Both the position numbers and the translations under genes were made by a program. The notes beneath the pieces were generated by a model. It made no database searches. It was not told where the DNA came from and saw nothing but the letters and a program-made list of their open reading frames with translations. DNA of 64,000 nucleotides, taken from contig NZ_CP060828.1 of the NCBI RefSeq assembly GCF_014489635.1, positions 2,766,001 through 2,830,000 on the forward strand, written 5' to 3'. Each line of letters starts with the position of its first letter. The stretch's first letter is position 1. Shown here one piece after another: positions 1-8,560 of this stretch. The stretch is from Streptomyces roseirectus. GTDB taxonomy: Bacteria; Actinomycetota; Actinomycetes; Streptomycetales; Streptomycetaceae.

Positions 1-30
1 TGTTGGGTGCCGCCCCGGTGAACTGGCCGG

Positions 31-1506
31 TTACGCGGCCAGTTTGGCGAGGGCCGCGTCGATGCGGGCCAACGACGCCTCCTTGCCGAGGACTTCGAGG
101 GATTCGAAGAGGGGGAGGCCGACCGTGCGGCCGGTGATCGCGACGCGGACGGGGGCCTGGGCCTTGCCGAGCTTGAGGCCGTGGGCCTCGCCGGCGGCCA
201 GGACCGCTTCCTTCAGGGACTCGGGGGACGTCCAGTCGGCGGCGTCCAGCTTCTCGCGGGCCGTCGCGAGGAGGGCGTCGCTGCCGTCCTTCATCGCCTT
301 CGTCCAGGACGTCTCGTCGAAGACGGGCTCCTCGAGGAACAGGAAGTCGACGTTGTCGGTGATCTCCGAGAGGACGCGCAGGCGGGTCTGGGCGTGCGGG
401 GCGATCGCCTGCCACTTCGTCTCGTCGAAGTCCTCCGGGGCCCAGGGGGCGAAGGGAGCCTTCAGCCAGGGGGCGCAGCGCTCGGTGAAGTCCTTCACGT
501 CCAGGAGGCGGATGTGGTCGCCGTTGATGGCCTCGCACTTCTTCAGGTCGAAGCGGGCCGGGTTGGGCTGGACGTCCTTGATGTCGAAGGCCGCGATCAG
601 CTCGTCCGTCGTGAAGACGTCCCGGTCGGCGGAGAGCGACCAGCCCAGCAGGGAGAGGTAGTTGAGCAGGCCCTCGGGGAGGAAGCCCTGCTCGCGGTAG
701 AGGTTCAGGGACGCCTGGGGGTCGCGCTTGGAGAGCTTCTTGTTGCCCTCGCCCATGACGTACGGCAGGTGCCCGAACTCCGGGGTGGTCTTCGCGATAC
801 CGAGTTCGATCAGCGCCTTGTAGAGGGCGATCTGGCGCGGGGTGGAGGAGAGCAGGTCCTCGCCGCGCAGGACGTGCGTGATCTCCATCAGGGCGTCGTC
901 GACCGGGTTGACGAGCGTGTAGAGCGGGGCGCCGTTGGCGCGGACGATGCCGTAGTCCGGGACGTTCTCGGGGGTGAACGTCAGCTCGCCGCGGACCAGG
1001 TCCGTGAACGTGATGGTCTCGTCGGGCATGCGGAAGCGGACGATCGGCTTGCGGCCCTCCGCCTCGTACCGCTCGACCTGCTCGGGGGTGAGGGCGCGGC
1101 AGTGGCCGTCGTAGCCGGAGGGCTTGCCGGCGGCGCGGGCGGCTTCGCGGCGGGCGTCCAGTTCCTCCGTCGAGCAGTAGCAGCGGTAGGCGTGGCCGGC
1201 GTCCAGGAGCTTCTGGGCGATGTCCTTGTAGAGGTCCATGCGCTGTGACTGGCGGTACGGGGCGTGCGGGCCGCCGATCTCCGGGCCCTCGTCCCAGTCG
1301 AAGCCGAGCCAGCGCATCGCGTCCAGGAGCTGGTTGTACGACTCCTCGCTGTCGCGGGCCGCGTCGGTGTCCTCGATGCGGAAGACCAGGGTGCCCTGGT
1401 GGTGGCGGGCGAAGGCCCAGTTGAAGAGGGCCGTGCGGACGAGGCCGACGTGGGGGTTGCCCGTCGGGGAGGGGCAGAAACGTACGCGGACGGATGCGCT
1501 AGTCAC
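31..1506 (-). CDS. gltX: Glutamyl-tRNA synthetase (class I)
   Basis: Cytoplasmic enzyme that charges tRNA with glutamate for translation. The 491-residue product has the class I signatures: an HVGL version of the HIGH motif at about residues 19-22, a KLSKR version of KMSKS in GEGNKKLSKRD near the middle, and a CYC...HCR zinc-knuckle pattern. Length fits bacterial GltX. I chose the GTG at 1506 because it is preceded by AAGG at a workable distance and gives the usual short N-terminus before VRFCPSPTG. A TTG at 1515 is also in frame. The start overlaps the end of the upstream FAH-family gene by 8 bases, so the two are probably co-transcribed and translationally coupled. The gene ends 30 bases from the window edge. 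Confidence 0.97.
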   Translation of the reverse strand: MTSASVRVRFCPSPTGNPHVGLVRTALFNWAFARHHQGTLVFRIEDTDAARDSEESYNQLLDAMRWLGFDWDEGPEIGGPHAPYRQSQRMDLYKDIAQKLLDAGHAYRCYCSTEELDARREAARAAGKPSGYDGHCRALTPEQVERYEAEGRKPIVRFRMPDETITFTDLVRGELTFTPENVPDYGIVRANGAPLYTLVNPVDDALMEITHVLRGEDLLSSTPRQIALYKALIELGIAKTTPEFGHLPYVMGEGNKKLSKRDPQASLNLYREQGFLPEGLLNYLSLLGWSLSADRDVFTTDELIAAFDIKDVQPNPARFDLKKCEAINGDHIRLLDVKDFTERCAPWLKAPFAPWAPEDFDETKWQAIAPHAQTRLRVLSEITDNVDFLFLEEPVFDETSWTKAMKDGSDALLATAREKLDAADWTSPESLKEAVLAAGEAHGLKLGKAQAPVRVAITGRTVGLPLFESLEVLGKEASLARIDAALAKLAA

Positions 1507-2275
1507 GCTTGACAACCTTGTTGGTGAGTGTGCCGATACCTTCGATGGTGACGGCGACCTCGTCGCCGATCTCCAGGGGGCCGACCCCGGCGGGGGTGCC
1601 CGTGAGGATCACGTCGCCGGGGAGGAGTGTCATGGCCTCGGTGATGTTGACGATCAGGTCCTCGATGGGGGTGATCATCTCGCTGGTGCGGCCGAGCTGG
1701 CGCTGCTGGCCGTTGACCGTGAGCTGGATCGTCAGGTCGCCGGGGTCGAGGTCCGTCTCGATCCACGGGCCGAGCGGGCAGGAGGTGTCGAAGCCCTTCG
1801 CCCTCGCCCACTGCTTCTCGCGCTTCTGGACGTCCCTCGCGGTGACGTCGATCGCGCAGGTGTAGCCCAGGATGACGTCCTTCACCCGGTCCCTCGGGAC
1901 CTCCCTGCACATCCTGCCGATGACGACCGCGAGTTCGGCCTCGTGGTGGACGTCCGTGGAGAAGGTGGGGTACTGGATGGCGTCGCCGGGGCCGATCACC
2001 GAGGTCGACGGTTTGAAGAAGGCGAAGGGGGTGTCCGGGACCTCGTTGCCCAGTTCCTTCGCGTGGTCGGCGTAGTTGCGGCCGAACGCGACGACCTTGT
2101 TGGGCAGGACGGGGGGCAGCAGCCGGACCTTGCTCAGCGGGACCTTCGTCCCGGAGAGCTCGAACTCGGTGAACGGGATGCCCTTGATGATGTCGAGGAC
2201 GAGTTCGTCCTCCTTCTCCCCCTCGACCGCGCCGAACGCTACGTTGCCGTCGATGGAGAACCTGGCGATACGCAC
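1499..2275 (-). CDS. Fumarylacetoacetate hydrolase family protein
   Basis: 258-residue protein of the FAH fold, a family of metal-dependent hydrolases, decarboxylases and isomerases acting on 2-oxo acids or diketo acids such as fumarylpyruvate, acylpyruvates or oxaloacetate. Visible motifs are FGRNYADHAKELG, the acidic metal-binding stretch around EAELAVVIGR, DVTARDVQ, and the C-terminal GTPAGVGPL loop. The open frame extends far upstream to 2737, but that part is proline- and alanine-rich low-complexity translation. The true start is set by the GTG at 2275, which has AGGA about 6 bases upstream and begins VRIARFSIDG, the normal N-terminus of the family. It lies directly upstream of gltX, overlapping its start, in a two-gene unit. 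The exact substrate cannot be read from the sequence. Confidence 0.93.
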   Translation of the reverse strand: MRIARFSIDGNVAFGAVEGEKEDELVLDIIKGIPFTEFELSGTKVPLSKVRLLPPVLPNKVVAFGRNYADHAKELGNEVPDTPFAFFKPSTSVIGPGDAIQYPTFSTDVHHEAELAVVIGRMCREVPRDRVKDVILGYTCAIDVTARDVQKREKQWARAKGFDTSCPLGPWIETDLDPGDLTIQLTVNGQQRQLGRTSEMITPIEDLIVNITEAMTLLPGDVILTGTPAGVGPLEIGDEVAVTIEGIGTLTNKVVKRD

Positions 2276-2714
2276 GGGATCCTCGTGCCCCTCTGAACCG
2301 ACCGAAATCTGACGCCCCAGGCTAACGTGCGCGGCCTGGCGGGGGCTCGCGGAATGCCGGGGGGCGGGGTGGCTGGGCCGGGGAGGGGTGTGAGGTGCGG
2401 GTTCGGTGGGCGGGGTGGAGGTGGTCGAGGGCTGGGGGTGTGGGGTGTCTGCGGGCAGCGGGGGCTGGGGTGGGGGCCTTGTCGCTCGCCCGCGCCGGCG
2501 GGGTGCCGCTGCGCCCACCCGTGCCGCCAGGGGGTACCCCCTGCTCGAAGAGCTCGGGGGAGACACGACTGCCCGCAGCTGGGGCGGAGGGGGCGGGTGC
2601 GGGTTAGTGGGGGGGGCGGCGCGGCTGGCCGTAGCTGGGTGGGCGGCGGTAGCCGAGTGCGGGTGGGTGGGGGTGGCGCGGCTGGCCGCGGCCGGGGGAA
2701 GTCGGGTGGGTGGC

Positions 2715-2734
2715 GTCCCGCCGAGTGGTGTAGC
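2715..2734. repeat. Left copy of a 20-bp inverted repeat pair
   Basis: GTCCCGCCGAGTGGTGTAGC is the exact reverse complement of bases 2886-2905, with 151 bases between the copies. The element GACACC/ACTCGGCGGGAC looks like a small dispersed intergenic repeat rather than a transposon end, because no transposase lies between the copies. Confidence 0.7.
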
Positions 2735-2885
2735 CATGCCGGCCGTGTGGCTCCGCTCAGGGTCGAGACGGCGCCGGCCGGCTCGTGCGGCCGCAACGCG
2801 TGCTGCTCGCGGGCGTAAGCACCCCGATCCGGTGCCGAGGCGAACGCGTCGGCCAATTGACGTGCGGAGTCAAGAGCCCTGCGCC

Positions 2886-2905
2886 GCTACACCACTCGGC
2901 GGGAC
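2886..2905. repeat. Right copy of a 20-bp inverted repeat pair
   Basis: GCTACACCACTCGGCGGGAC, perfect inverse match to 2715-2734. The enclosed 151 bases carry no gene. The pair could fold into a long-range stem in RNA. Confidence 0.7.
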
Positions 2906-3013
2906 ACCAGCGTCGGGTGCGGGTGAGTGGTGGGGTGTGGAAAGGGCGCCTCCTGGGGGAAGCGCCCTTGGATATGTGCGCCGGGGGTGAGTGGGCGGCG
3001 GGGTTGGGGCGTA

Positions 3014-3181
3014 TTACTCCGCGGCCGCTGTTTCCGGGGTGTCCATGAGGATGGTGCGGCGGGGGTTGGCGGTCTGGGTGGGGAGGTCGGTGGGGTGGGT
3101 TTGGGGGGTGGGGTGCAGGTCGACGGCGTCCTTGAGGTGGGCCAGGGTGGTGCGGCGGGGGTTGGCGATCTTGCGGGACAT
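3014..3181 (-). CDS. Hypothetical 55-residue peptide with duplicated ANPRRT motif
   Basis: I do not recognise this gene. The ATG at 3181 has GGAG about 9 bases upstream and opens a 55-codon frame beginning MSRKIANPRRTTLAHL. The motif ANPRRT followed by one residue and leucine occurs twice (about residues 6-13 and 38-45), separated by a proline/threonine/histidine-rich linker; the tail is acidic (DTPETAAAE). There is no signal peptide, membrane segment or cysteine. The duplicated motif could be a recognition sequence on a small substrate protein or a modified-peptide precursor, but no modifying enzyme lies nearby. A longer frame reaches 3295 but lacks a good ribosome site. It is divergent from conservon 1 and upstream of nothing obvious. 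Confidence 0.55.
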   Translation of the reverse strand: MSRKIANPRRTTLAHLKDAVDLHPTPQTHPTDLPTQTANPRRTILMDTPETAAAE

Positions 3182-3741
3182 CGTCGTCGTCTCCACGGTC
3201 GTGTCGGATATGCCGAATCTGTAAAGCGTCAGGCTAAACATGGCATTCCCGGGGAAGTCACGGAGGGTGGGACGGGTGGGTGTGAGTTTGCTCACGGGAC
3301 AGCCGTCAAACCGGTCAATTCAGGCCCGCAAGTGAACGTAATGAAACGGACATTGGTCGAGTGAAGCACTCATTCCGCTCCTGATCATGGCGACTGGGAC
3401 ACCTTGATCGAGAGACCGGTTCGGGGGGAGTTGGGGCAGTTTAGGGGGATAGAAATCTACGGGTGGTGAGCGGTGGCGTACGCGCCGTCACGGATGTCAC
3501 AGCCCGGCCAACAAGCCTTGTTGGAGATCCGGCACTGTGCTGGAATCTCACGGACCGCCGCGGGATCGAGCCGGCGCGCAGGGGGCGCACAGAAGCGCCG
3601 AGTGGCGGCGAGATAGGGGGAACCAGCGCCGGGTCACTCAACGACCATCCCGGGGGGCGTATTTCAGGGCGCCCCTCACAGACGCCGACACCGCCTGTCC
3701 GTTCACTCGGAAAGGCGCCTGGTCCAGAGGTTGCGACGCTA
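3182..3741. other. Divergent intergenic region upstream of conservon 1
   Basis: About 560 bases between the small minus-strand peptide gene and cvnA1. The plus frame stays open through much of it, but codon pattern and lack of conservation-type motifs argue for leader DNA. It holds a near-perfect palindrome at 3508-3524 (listed separately). I could not assign promoter hexamers with confidence. Confidence 0.5.
3508..3524. promoter_or_regulatory. Palindrome CCAACAAG-C-CTTGTTGG upstream of cvnA1
   Basis: Perfect 8-bp inverted repeat around a single C, 218 bases before the cvnA1 start. Such a compact palindrome is more like a dimeric regulator operator than a terminator. The regulator is unknown. 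Confidence 0.4.
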
Positions 3742-6700
3742 GTGCAGGGACGATTCAAGAGGGACGGCAGTGCCCCGGCAGGGCCGGAGCCGCGCGGCGG
3801 GACTGGCGCCAACACGGTCAGCTCCTCCCCCCAGCACGCCCAGAACCCGGGTTCCCCCACCCAGGCAGGCGACGGCAAGAGCCGACCCGGCGGCGGCCCC
3901 ACGGCCCCGCTGACCCCCACCGCCGTCCCCCCGATACCCCCGGTCAAGGCGGCCAAGGGCGACACCGGCAACCGCGTCGCCCTGCGCAACTGGCGTATCT
4001 CCACGCGTCTCGTCGCCCTGCTGACCCTCCCCGTGGTCGCGGCGACCACCCTCGGCGCGCTGCGTATCAACCAGTCGATGGAGGACATCCAGCAGCTCGA
4101 CAACATGCGGCTGCTGACCGACATGACGAAGCAGGCGACCGAGCTGTCGATCGCCCTGCAGAACGAGCGCGACCGCTCGGCCGGTCCCCTCGCCCACGGC
4201 GGCGGTGCGAACGACATCACCGTCAAGGGCCTGCGCGCGACGACCGACCGCTCGCTGGACTCCTTCGTCAACGCGTCCGAGGAGATCGACGCCACCAGCC
4301 GCAACGGCAACCTCCAGGGCGTCCGCGACAACCTCGTCGGCCTGGTCGGCGACCTCGGCAACCTGGCGAAGCTGCGCTCGACGGCGTACACGGCGTCCGG
4401 CAACTCGATGCAGACGGTCGAGGGCTACCACCGGCTGATCAGCCGCCTGGTCGACCTGTCCCAGGACATGGCCGAGGCCACCTCCAACCCGGAGATGATC
4501 CAGCGCACCCGCGCCCTGGCCGCGTTCTCCTCCGCCAAGGAGTACTCGTCGATCCAGCGCGCCGTCCTGACGGCCGCGCTGCCCACGAACAGCACCACCT
4601 TCGGCGACCTCAGCGACAACGACCGCAACTACGGTGAGACGGCCGTCGAGGGCGAGGACTCCGAGCTCGCGATCTTCCGCTCGATCTACGGCAGCGAGGG
4701 CGCCGAGTCGCTGCTCAAGCCGATCGAGTCGGGCAACGCGACGATCAAGGAGGCCGACGAGTACGCGGGCCGCGCGTTCGCCTCCAAGAGCGGTCTTGAG
4801 TCGCAGGACAAGCGGTCCTACCAGGACTGGCTGGACGCCTCGGGCACCAAGCTCCAGCAGATGAAGAACATCGAGTCGCAGCTCCTGGAGGACATGGAGC
4901 AGAAGGCCCGTGAGCTGCGCAACGAGACCGAGCGCGACGCGATCATCTCCGGTGTCCTGATCCTCCTGGTGCTCGGCGTCTCGCTGGTCGGCGCGTTCGT
5001 CGTCGCCCGGTCCATGATCCGCTCGCTGCGGCGCCTCCAGGAGACGGCCACGAAGGTCGCCCAGGAACGCCTGCCCGAGCTGGTCAAGCAGCTCTCGGAG
5101 TCGGACCCGCAGGACGTCGACACGTCCGTCGAGTCGGTCGGTGTGCACTCCCGGGACGAGATCGGCCAGGTGGCCGCGGCCTTCGACGACGTGCACCGCG
5201 AGGCCGTCCGGCTCGCCGCCGAGCAGGCCCTGCTGCGGGGCAACGTCAACGCGATGTTCACCAACCTCTCGCGCCGCTCCCAGGGCCTCATCCAGCGTCA
5301 GCTGTCGCTCATCTCCGAACTGGAGTCCCGCGAGGCCGACCCGGACCAGCTGTCCTCGCTGTTCAAGCTGGACCACCTCGCGACCCGTATGCGCCGGAAC
5401 GGCGAAAACCTCCTCGTCCTCGCGGGTGAGGAGCCCGGCCGGCGCTGGACGCGTCCGGTGCCGCTGGTCGACGTGTTGCGTGCCGCCGCGTCCGAGGTGG
5501 AGCAGTACGAGCGGATCGAGCTGGCGTCGGTGCCGACGACGGAGGTCGCGGGCCGGGTCGTCAACGACCTCGTGCACCTCCTCGCCGAGCTGCTGGAGAA
5601 CGCCACCTCGTTCTCGTCGCCGCAGACCAAGGTCAAGGTCACCGGTCACGCGCTGCCCGACGGGCGGGTGCTGATCGAGATCCACGACACGGGTATCGGC
5701 CTCTCCCCCGAGGACCTGGCCGCGATCAACGAGCGGCTGGCCTCGCCGCCGACCGTGGACGTGTCGGTGTCCCGGCGCATGGGTCTGTTCGTGGTCGGCC
5801 GGCTCTCCCAGCGGCACGGCATCCGCATCCAGTTGCGGCCCTCCGACTCCGGTGGCACGACCGCGCTGGTCATGCTGCCGGTCGATGTCGCGCAGGGCGG
5901 CAAGAAGCCGCAGCCGAAGCCCGGTCAGGGCGGCGCCCCGGCCGGTGGTCCGGCCGCCGCGCAGGCCGCCGCCGGTGCCGCCGCGGCCCGCCGTCAGAGC
6001 GGGCAGGGCGGTCAGGGCGGGCCGCAGGCTCCCGGCGCGTTCGGGAGTGGTCCGGCCGGTGTCGGCGCGCCCGGCAAGGGCGGCAACTTCGGCTCCGGGC
6101 CCGGTGGTTCGGGGTCCGGCGGTGCGTTCGGGGACTCCGGTGCCTTCGGCGGGTCCGGCGCGTTCGGCGCGGGTCCGGCCGGCAACGGCAACGGCAACGG
6201 CGGGTTCGGTGCGGGTCCCGGGGGCGGTGCCCTCGGTGGCGGTCCACGGACCGCGCTGCCCGGACGGGACGGCGCTCCGGCGCGCGGTCAGCAGCAGGGC
6301 GGGCGGCCGTCGGCTCCCGCGCCCGCCGGTACCGGCGCGTTCAACGGGCTCCAGGCCGCTCCCCCGCAGGGCCAGGACATGTTCGGCGGCGGTACGCGTC
6401 CGCCGCGCGGCAAGGACGGCCAGGGCGAGCAGGGTCGCGGCCGGCAGCCGCAGCTCCCGGCGCGCGGTGGTCCCCGTGCCGAGCTGCCGGGCGGCAACCC
6501 GCCGCCGCGCACGCCGAGTTGGGGCGACGACAGCGCCCGCACGCCGGCGCTGGACGCGCCGCGTGGGCACGACGAGCCGGAGGTGGCGCGCACCTCGCAG
6601 ATGCCGCGCGTCGAGGGTCCCGGCTCGACCGCCGAAATACCCAGGATCGACGCGGACTTCGGGCGGCCTGGCACCGGTCAGGCGCCCAACTCCGGCCAGC

Positions 6701-7626
6701 AGACGGGGCAGTTCCCCGCGCTGGGCGCGCCGCAGCCGCAATCGCCATCGCAGGGCAACGGCAACCGGCGCGGCGTCCAGGACGACTTCCAGGCGACGAG
6801 CCAGTTCCCGGCGCTCGGCGCTCCGCAACAGGGCGACGGCCAGGGCCAGTTCGGGCGTCCGGGGCACAACCCGCTGGACAACGGCGGGCAGTTCCAGCGG
6901 CCGGACGTGTTCGGGACCGGCCAGCAGCCGACCGCACCGCAGTCGAACGCGCAGCAGTCGGGCGCGCCTCAGCACAGCACGCCGTCGCAGCACAGCACGC
7001 CGCAGGCGGGCGCGCCCCGTCAGGGGTACGACGGTTCGTCGACCGGGCAGCACGCGCTGCCGGGGGCGCGGGCCAACGGGTACTCCGCCCGGCCGGAGCC
7101 GGAGGCGCTGCCGCCGGCCGGTCCCGGGGACGGGCGTACGCCGCTGTACGACACGCTGGAGACGAACTGGTTCCACCAGCAGGGCGGCCAGGTCCAGGGT
7201 GCGCAGGGTGTGCCGCAGCAGCCGCAGGCCCAGGCACCGGCTCCGGCGGCCACGCCCGCTTCCGCGCCGTCGGCTCCTACGTCGTCGTCCGCGCCGTCGG
7301 CTCCGCAGCGGCCGGCCGCCTCTCCGGCGTCGTCGTCGTGGCGGTCGACGCCCAATGACGAGCTGGTCCGGCAGGCCGAGCGGGTGCGGCAGCCCGCGTC
7401 GGGCGGGATCACGACGTCCGGTCTGCCGCGCCGGGTGCCCCGGGCGAACCTCGTGCCGGGCACCGCACAGCAGCAACAGCATCAAACGGGTCCGCAGGTC
7501 TCGCGCGCGCCGGACGACGTGCGCGGCCGGCTGACCAATCTCCGTCGGGGCATCGCTCAGGGCCGTCAGGCCGGGAGCGGTCAGACAGACAGCTTCCCGA
7601 GCCCCACTCACCAGCAGGAGCGTTAG
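3742..7626 (+). CDS. cvnA1: CvnA-type nitrate/nitrite-sensing-domain histidine-kinase-like protein (conservon 1)
   Basis: Large membrane sensor, 1294 residues, first gene of a conservon. Order: Pro/Gly-rich N-terminus (1-80); transmembrane segment about 88-106; extracytoplasmic helical region of the nitrate/nitrite-sensing type; second membrane segment about 400-422; HAMP linker; helical FxLDHLATRMRRNGENLLVL segment; HATPase domain about 606-713 with N-box ELLENATSFSSP and G-box HDTGIGL; then about 500 residues of Gly/Pro/Gln/Ala-rich disorder. The C-terminus ends in a conserved block (GLPRRVPRANLV, then RAPDDVRGRLTNLRRG). The GTG at 3742 was preferred because it gives the familiar VQGRFKRDGS start with AGAGG upstream; earlier starts extend into apparent leader sequence. 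The stop touches the cvnB1 start. Conservon proteins form a membrane complex likened to eukaryotic G-protein signalling. Confidence 0.93.
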   Translation: MQGRFKRDGSAPAGPEPRGGTGANTVSSSPQHAQNPGSPTQAGDGKSRPGGGPTAPLTPTAVPPIPPVKAAKGDTGNRVALRNWRISTRLVALLTLPVVAATTLGALRINQSMEDIQQLDNMRLLTDMTKQATELSIALQNERDRSAGPLAHGGGANDITVKGLRATTDRSLDSFVNASEEIDATSRNGNLQGVRDNLVGLVGDLGNLAKLRSTAYTASGNSMQTVEGYHRLISRLVDLSQDMAEATSNPEMIQRTRALAAFSSAKEYSSIQRAVLTAALPTNSTTFGDLSDNDRNYGETAVEGEDSELAIFRSIYGSEGAESLLKPIESGNATIKEADEYAGRAFASKSGLESQDKRSYQDWLDASGTKLQQMKNIESQLLEDMEQKARELRNETERDAIISGVLILLVLGVSLVGAFVVARSMIRSLRRLQETATKVAQERLPELVKQLSESDPQDVDTSVESVGVHSRDEIGQVAAAFDDVHREAVRLAAEQALLRGNVNAMFTNLSRRSQGLIQRQLSLISELESREADPDQLSSLFKLDHLATRMRRNGENLLVLAGEEPGRRWTRPVPLVDVLRAAASEVEQYERIELASVPTTEVAGRVVNDLVHLLAELLENATSFSSPQTKVKVTGHALPDGRVLIEIHDTGIGLSPEDLAAINERLASPPTVDVSVSRRMGLFVVGRLSQRHGIRIQLRPSDSGGTTALVMLPVDVAQGGKKPQPKPGQGGAPAGGPAAAQAAAGAAAARRQSGQGGQGGPQAPGAFGSGPAGVGAPGKGGNFGSGPGGSGSGGAFGDSGAFGGSGAFGAGPAGNGNGNGGFGAGPGGGALGGGPRTALPGRDGAPARGQQQGGRPSAPAPAGTGAFNGLQAAPPQGQDMFGGGTRPPRGKDGQGEQGRGRQPQLPARGGPRAELPGGNPPPRTPSWGDDSARTPALDAPRGHDEPEVARTSQMPRVEGPGSTAEIPRIDADFGRPGTGQAPNSGQQTGQFPALGAPQPQSPSQGNGNRRGVQDDFQATSQFPALGAPQQGDGQGQFGRPGHNPLDNGGQFQRPDVFGTGQQPTAPQSNAQQSGAPQHSTPSQHSTPQAGAPRQGYDGSSTGQHALPGARANGYSARPEPEALPPAGPGDGRTPLYDTLETNWFHQQGGQVQGAQGVPQQPQAQAPAPAATPASAPSAPTSSSAPSAPQRPAASPASSSWRSTPNDELVRQAERVRQPASGGITTSGLPRRVPRANLVPGTAQQQQHQTGPQVSRAPDDVRGRLTNLRRGIAQGRQAGSGQTDSFPSPTHQQER

Positions 7627-8049
7627 TTGAGTCAGATGAGCCAGGCGGCACAGAACCTGAACTGGTTGATCACCAACTTCGTGGACAACACCCCGGGCGT
7701 CTCGCACACGGTGGTGGTGTCCGCGGACGGGCTCCTGCTCGCGATGTCCGAGGGCTTCCCGAGGGACCGCGCGGACCAGTTGGCGGCGGTCGCCTCCGGG
7801 CTGACCTCGCTGACGGCGGGCGCGTCCCGGATCTTCGAGGGCGGCAGCGTCGCGCAGACCGTCGTGGAGATGGAGCGAGGGTTCCTCTTCCTCATGTCCG
7901 TCTCCGACGGTTCCTCGCTGGCGGTGCTGGCCCACCCGGAGTGCGACATCGGCCTCGTCGGCTACGAGATGGCGCTGCTCGTCGATCGCGCGGGCGCGGT
8001 ACTGACGCCCGATCTGCGAGCCGAACTGCAAGGCAGTCTGCTGCACTAG
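7627..8049 (+). CDS. cvnB1: Roadblock/LC7 domain protein CvnB (conservon 1)
   Basis: 140-residue roadblock/LC7 protein, the second conservon component. In studied conservons it is thought to modulate the cognate CvnD GTPase and to bind CvnA. The core runs from NWLITNFVDNTPGVSHTVVVSADGL to the C-terminus LQGSLLH. The TTG at 7627 directly follows the cvnA1 stop and has AGGAG six bases upstream; the in-frame ATG at 7636 would sit too far from that site, so TTG was chosen. The product differs from the second conservon's CvnB at only about eight positions. Confidence 0.94.
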   Translation: MSQMSQAAQNLNWLITNFVDNTPGVSHTVVVSADGLLLAMSEGFPRDRADQLAAVASGLTSLTAGASRIFEGGSVAQTVVEMERGFLFLMSVSDGSSLAVLAHPECDIGLVGYEMALLVDRAGAVLTPDLRAELQGSLLH

Positions 8050-8161
8050 ACCGCCCCGGCACCACCCACCTCACCAAATCACCGTCCGGTCGGCACAAAC
8101 CCCCCACCGGCCAGTACTGACGGCACGAGACCGAGACTTGCTTGTCCCGCCCGGAGGATCC

Positions 8162-8560
8162 ATGACCCCGCCCACCGCCCATCATGATCCGTACGCGGAC
8201 CCGTACGCGGACGAGGGCGACCAGCCGCTGGTGCGTCCGTACGCGATGACCGGTGGCCGGACCCGGCCGCGCTATCAGCTCGCGATCGAGGCGCTGATCA
8301 GCACGACGGCCGACCCGGCGGCGCTGATGGGGCTGCTCCCCGAGCACCAGCGCATCTGCCATCTGTGCCGCGAGGTGAAGTCGGTGGCCGAGGTGTCGGC
8401 GCTGCTGGCCATGCCGCTCGGGGTGGCGCGGATCCTGGTCGCGGACCTCGCCGAGGCCGGTCTGGTGGCGATCCACCAGCCGGGCGGCGACGAGAACAAC
8501 GGTGGCGCTCCGGACGTGACGCTGCTCGAAAGGGTGCTCAGTGGACTTCGCAAGCTCTGA
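8162..8560 (+). CDS. cvnC1: DUF742 protein CvnC (conservon 1)
   Basis: 132-residue DUF742 protein, third component of the conservon. The conserved core starts at LVRPYAMTGGRTRPRYQLAIEAL and continues with PEHQRICHLCREVKSVAEVSALL, which resembles a winged-helix fold. A CxxC pair (CHLC) sits in this core. The ATG at 8162 follows GGAGG at ideal spacing. A short Asp/Tyr/Pro-rich N-terminus with a DPYAD repeat precedes the core. The last 20 bases overlap the cvnD1 start in another frame, implying coupled translation. Confidence 0.93.
   Translation: MTPPTAHHDPYADPYADEGDQPLVRPYAMTGGRTRPRYQLAIEALISTTADPAALMGLLPEHQRICHLCREVKSVAEVSALLAMPLGVARILVADLAEAGLVAIHQPGGDENNGGAPDVTLLERVLSGLRKL

Larger units (their letters stand above)
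2276..3013. other. Gene-poor GC-rich intergenic stretch
   Basis: About 740 bases with no convincing gene. Frames are open only because the sequence is strongly purine/pyrimidine skewed (runs of GGGTGGG on the plus strand). Translations are low-complexity and lack plausible starts. It contains a palindromic patch at about 2531-2555 reading roughly GGGTACCCCC with a nearby GAGCTC, and a pair of inverted 20-bp repeats that are listed separately. It separates the FAH gene from a small peptide gene, both on the minus strand. Confidence 0.6.

Noticed and set aside
2239..2990. Several overlapping frames in the G-rich spacer left of conservon 1
   Set aside because: Proline/glycine/arginine runs on either strand, no ribosome site giving a sensible protein, interrupted by dispersed repeats.
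3739..8046. 1435-codon minus-strand frame opposite conservon 1
   Set aside because: It is exactly antisense to cvnA1-cvnB1, is Arg/Leu/Gly-rich without domains, and results from high GC at third positions.
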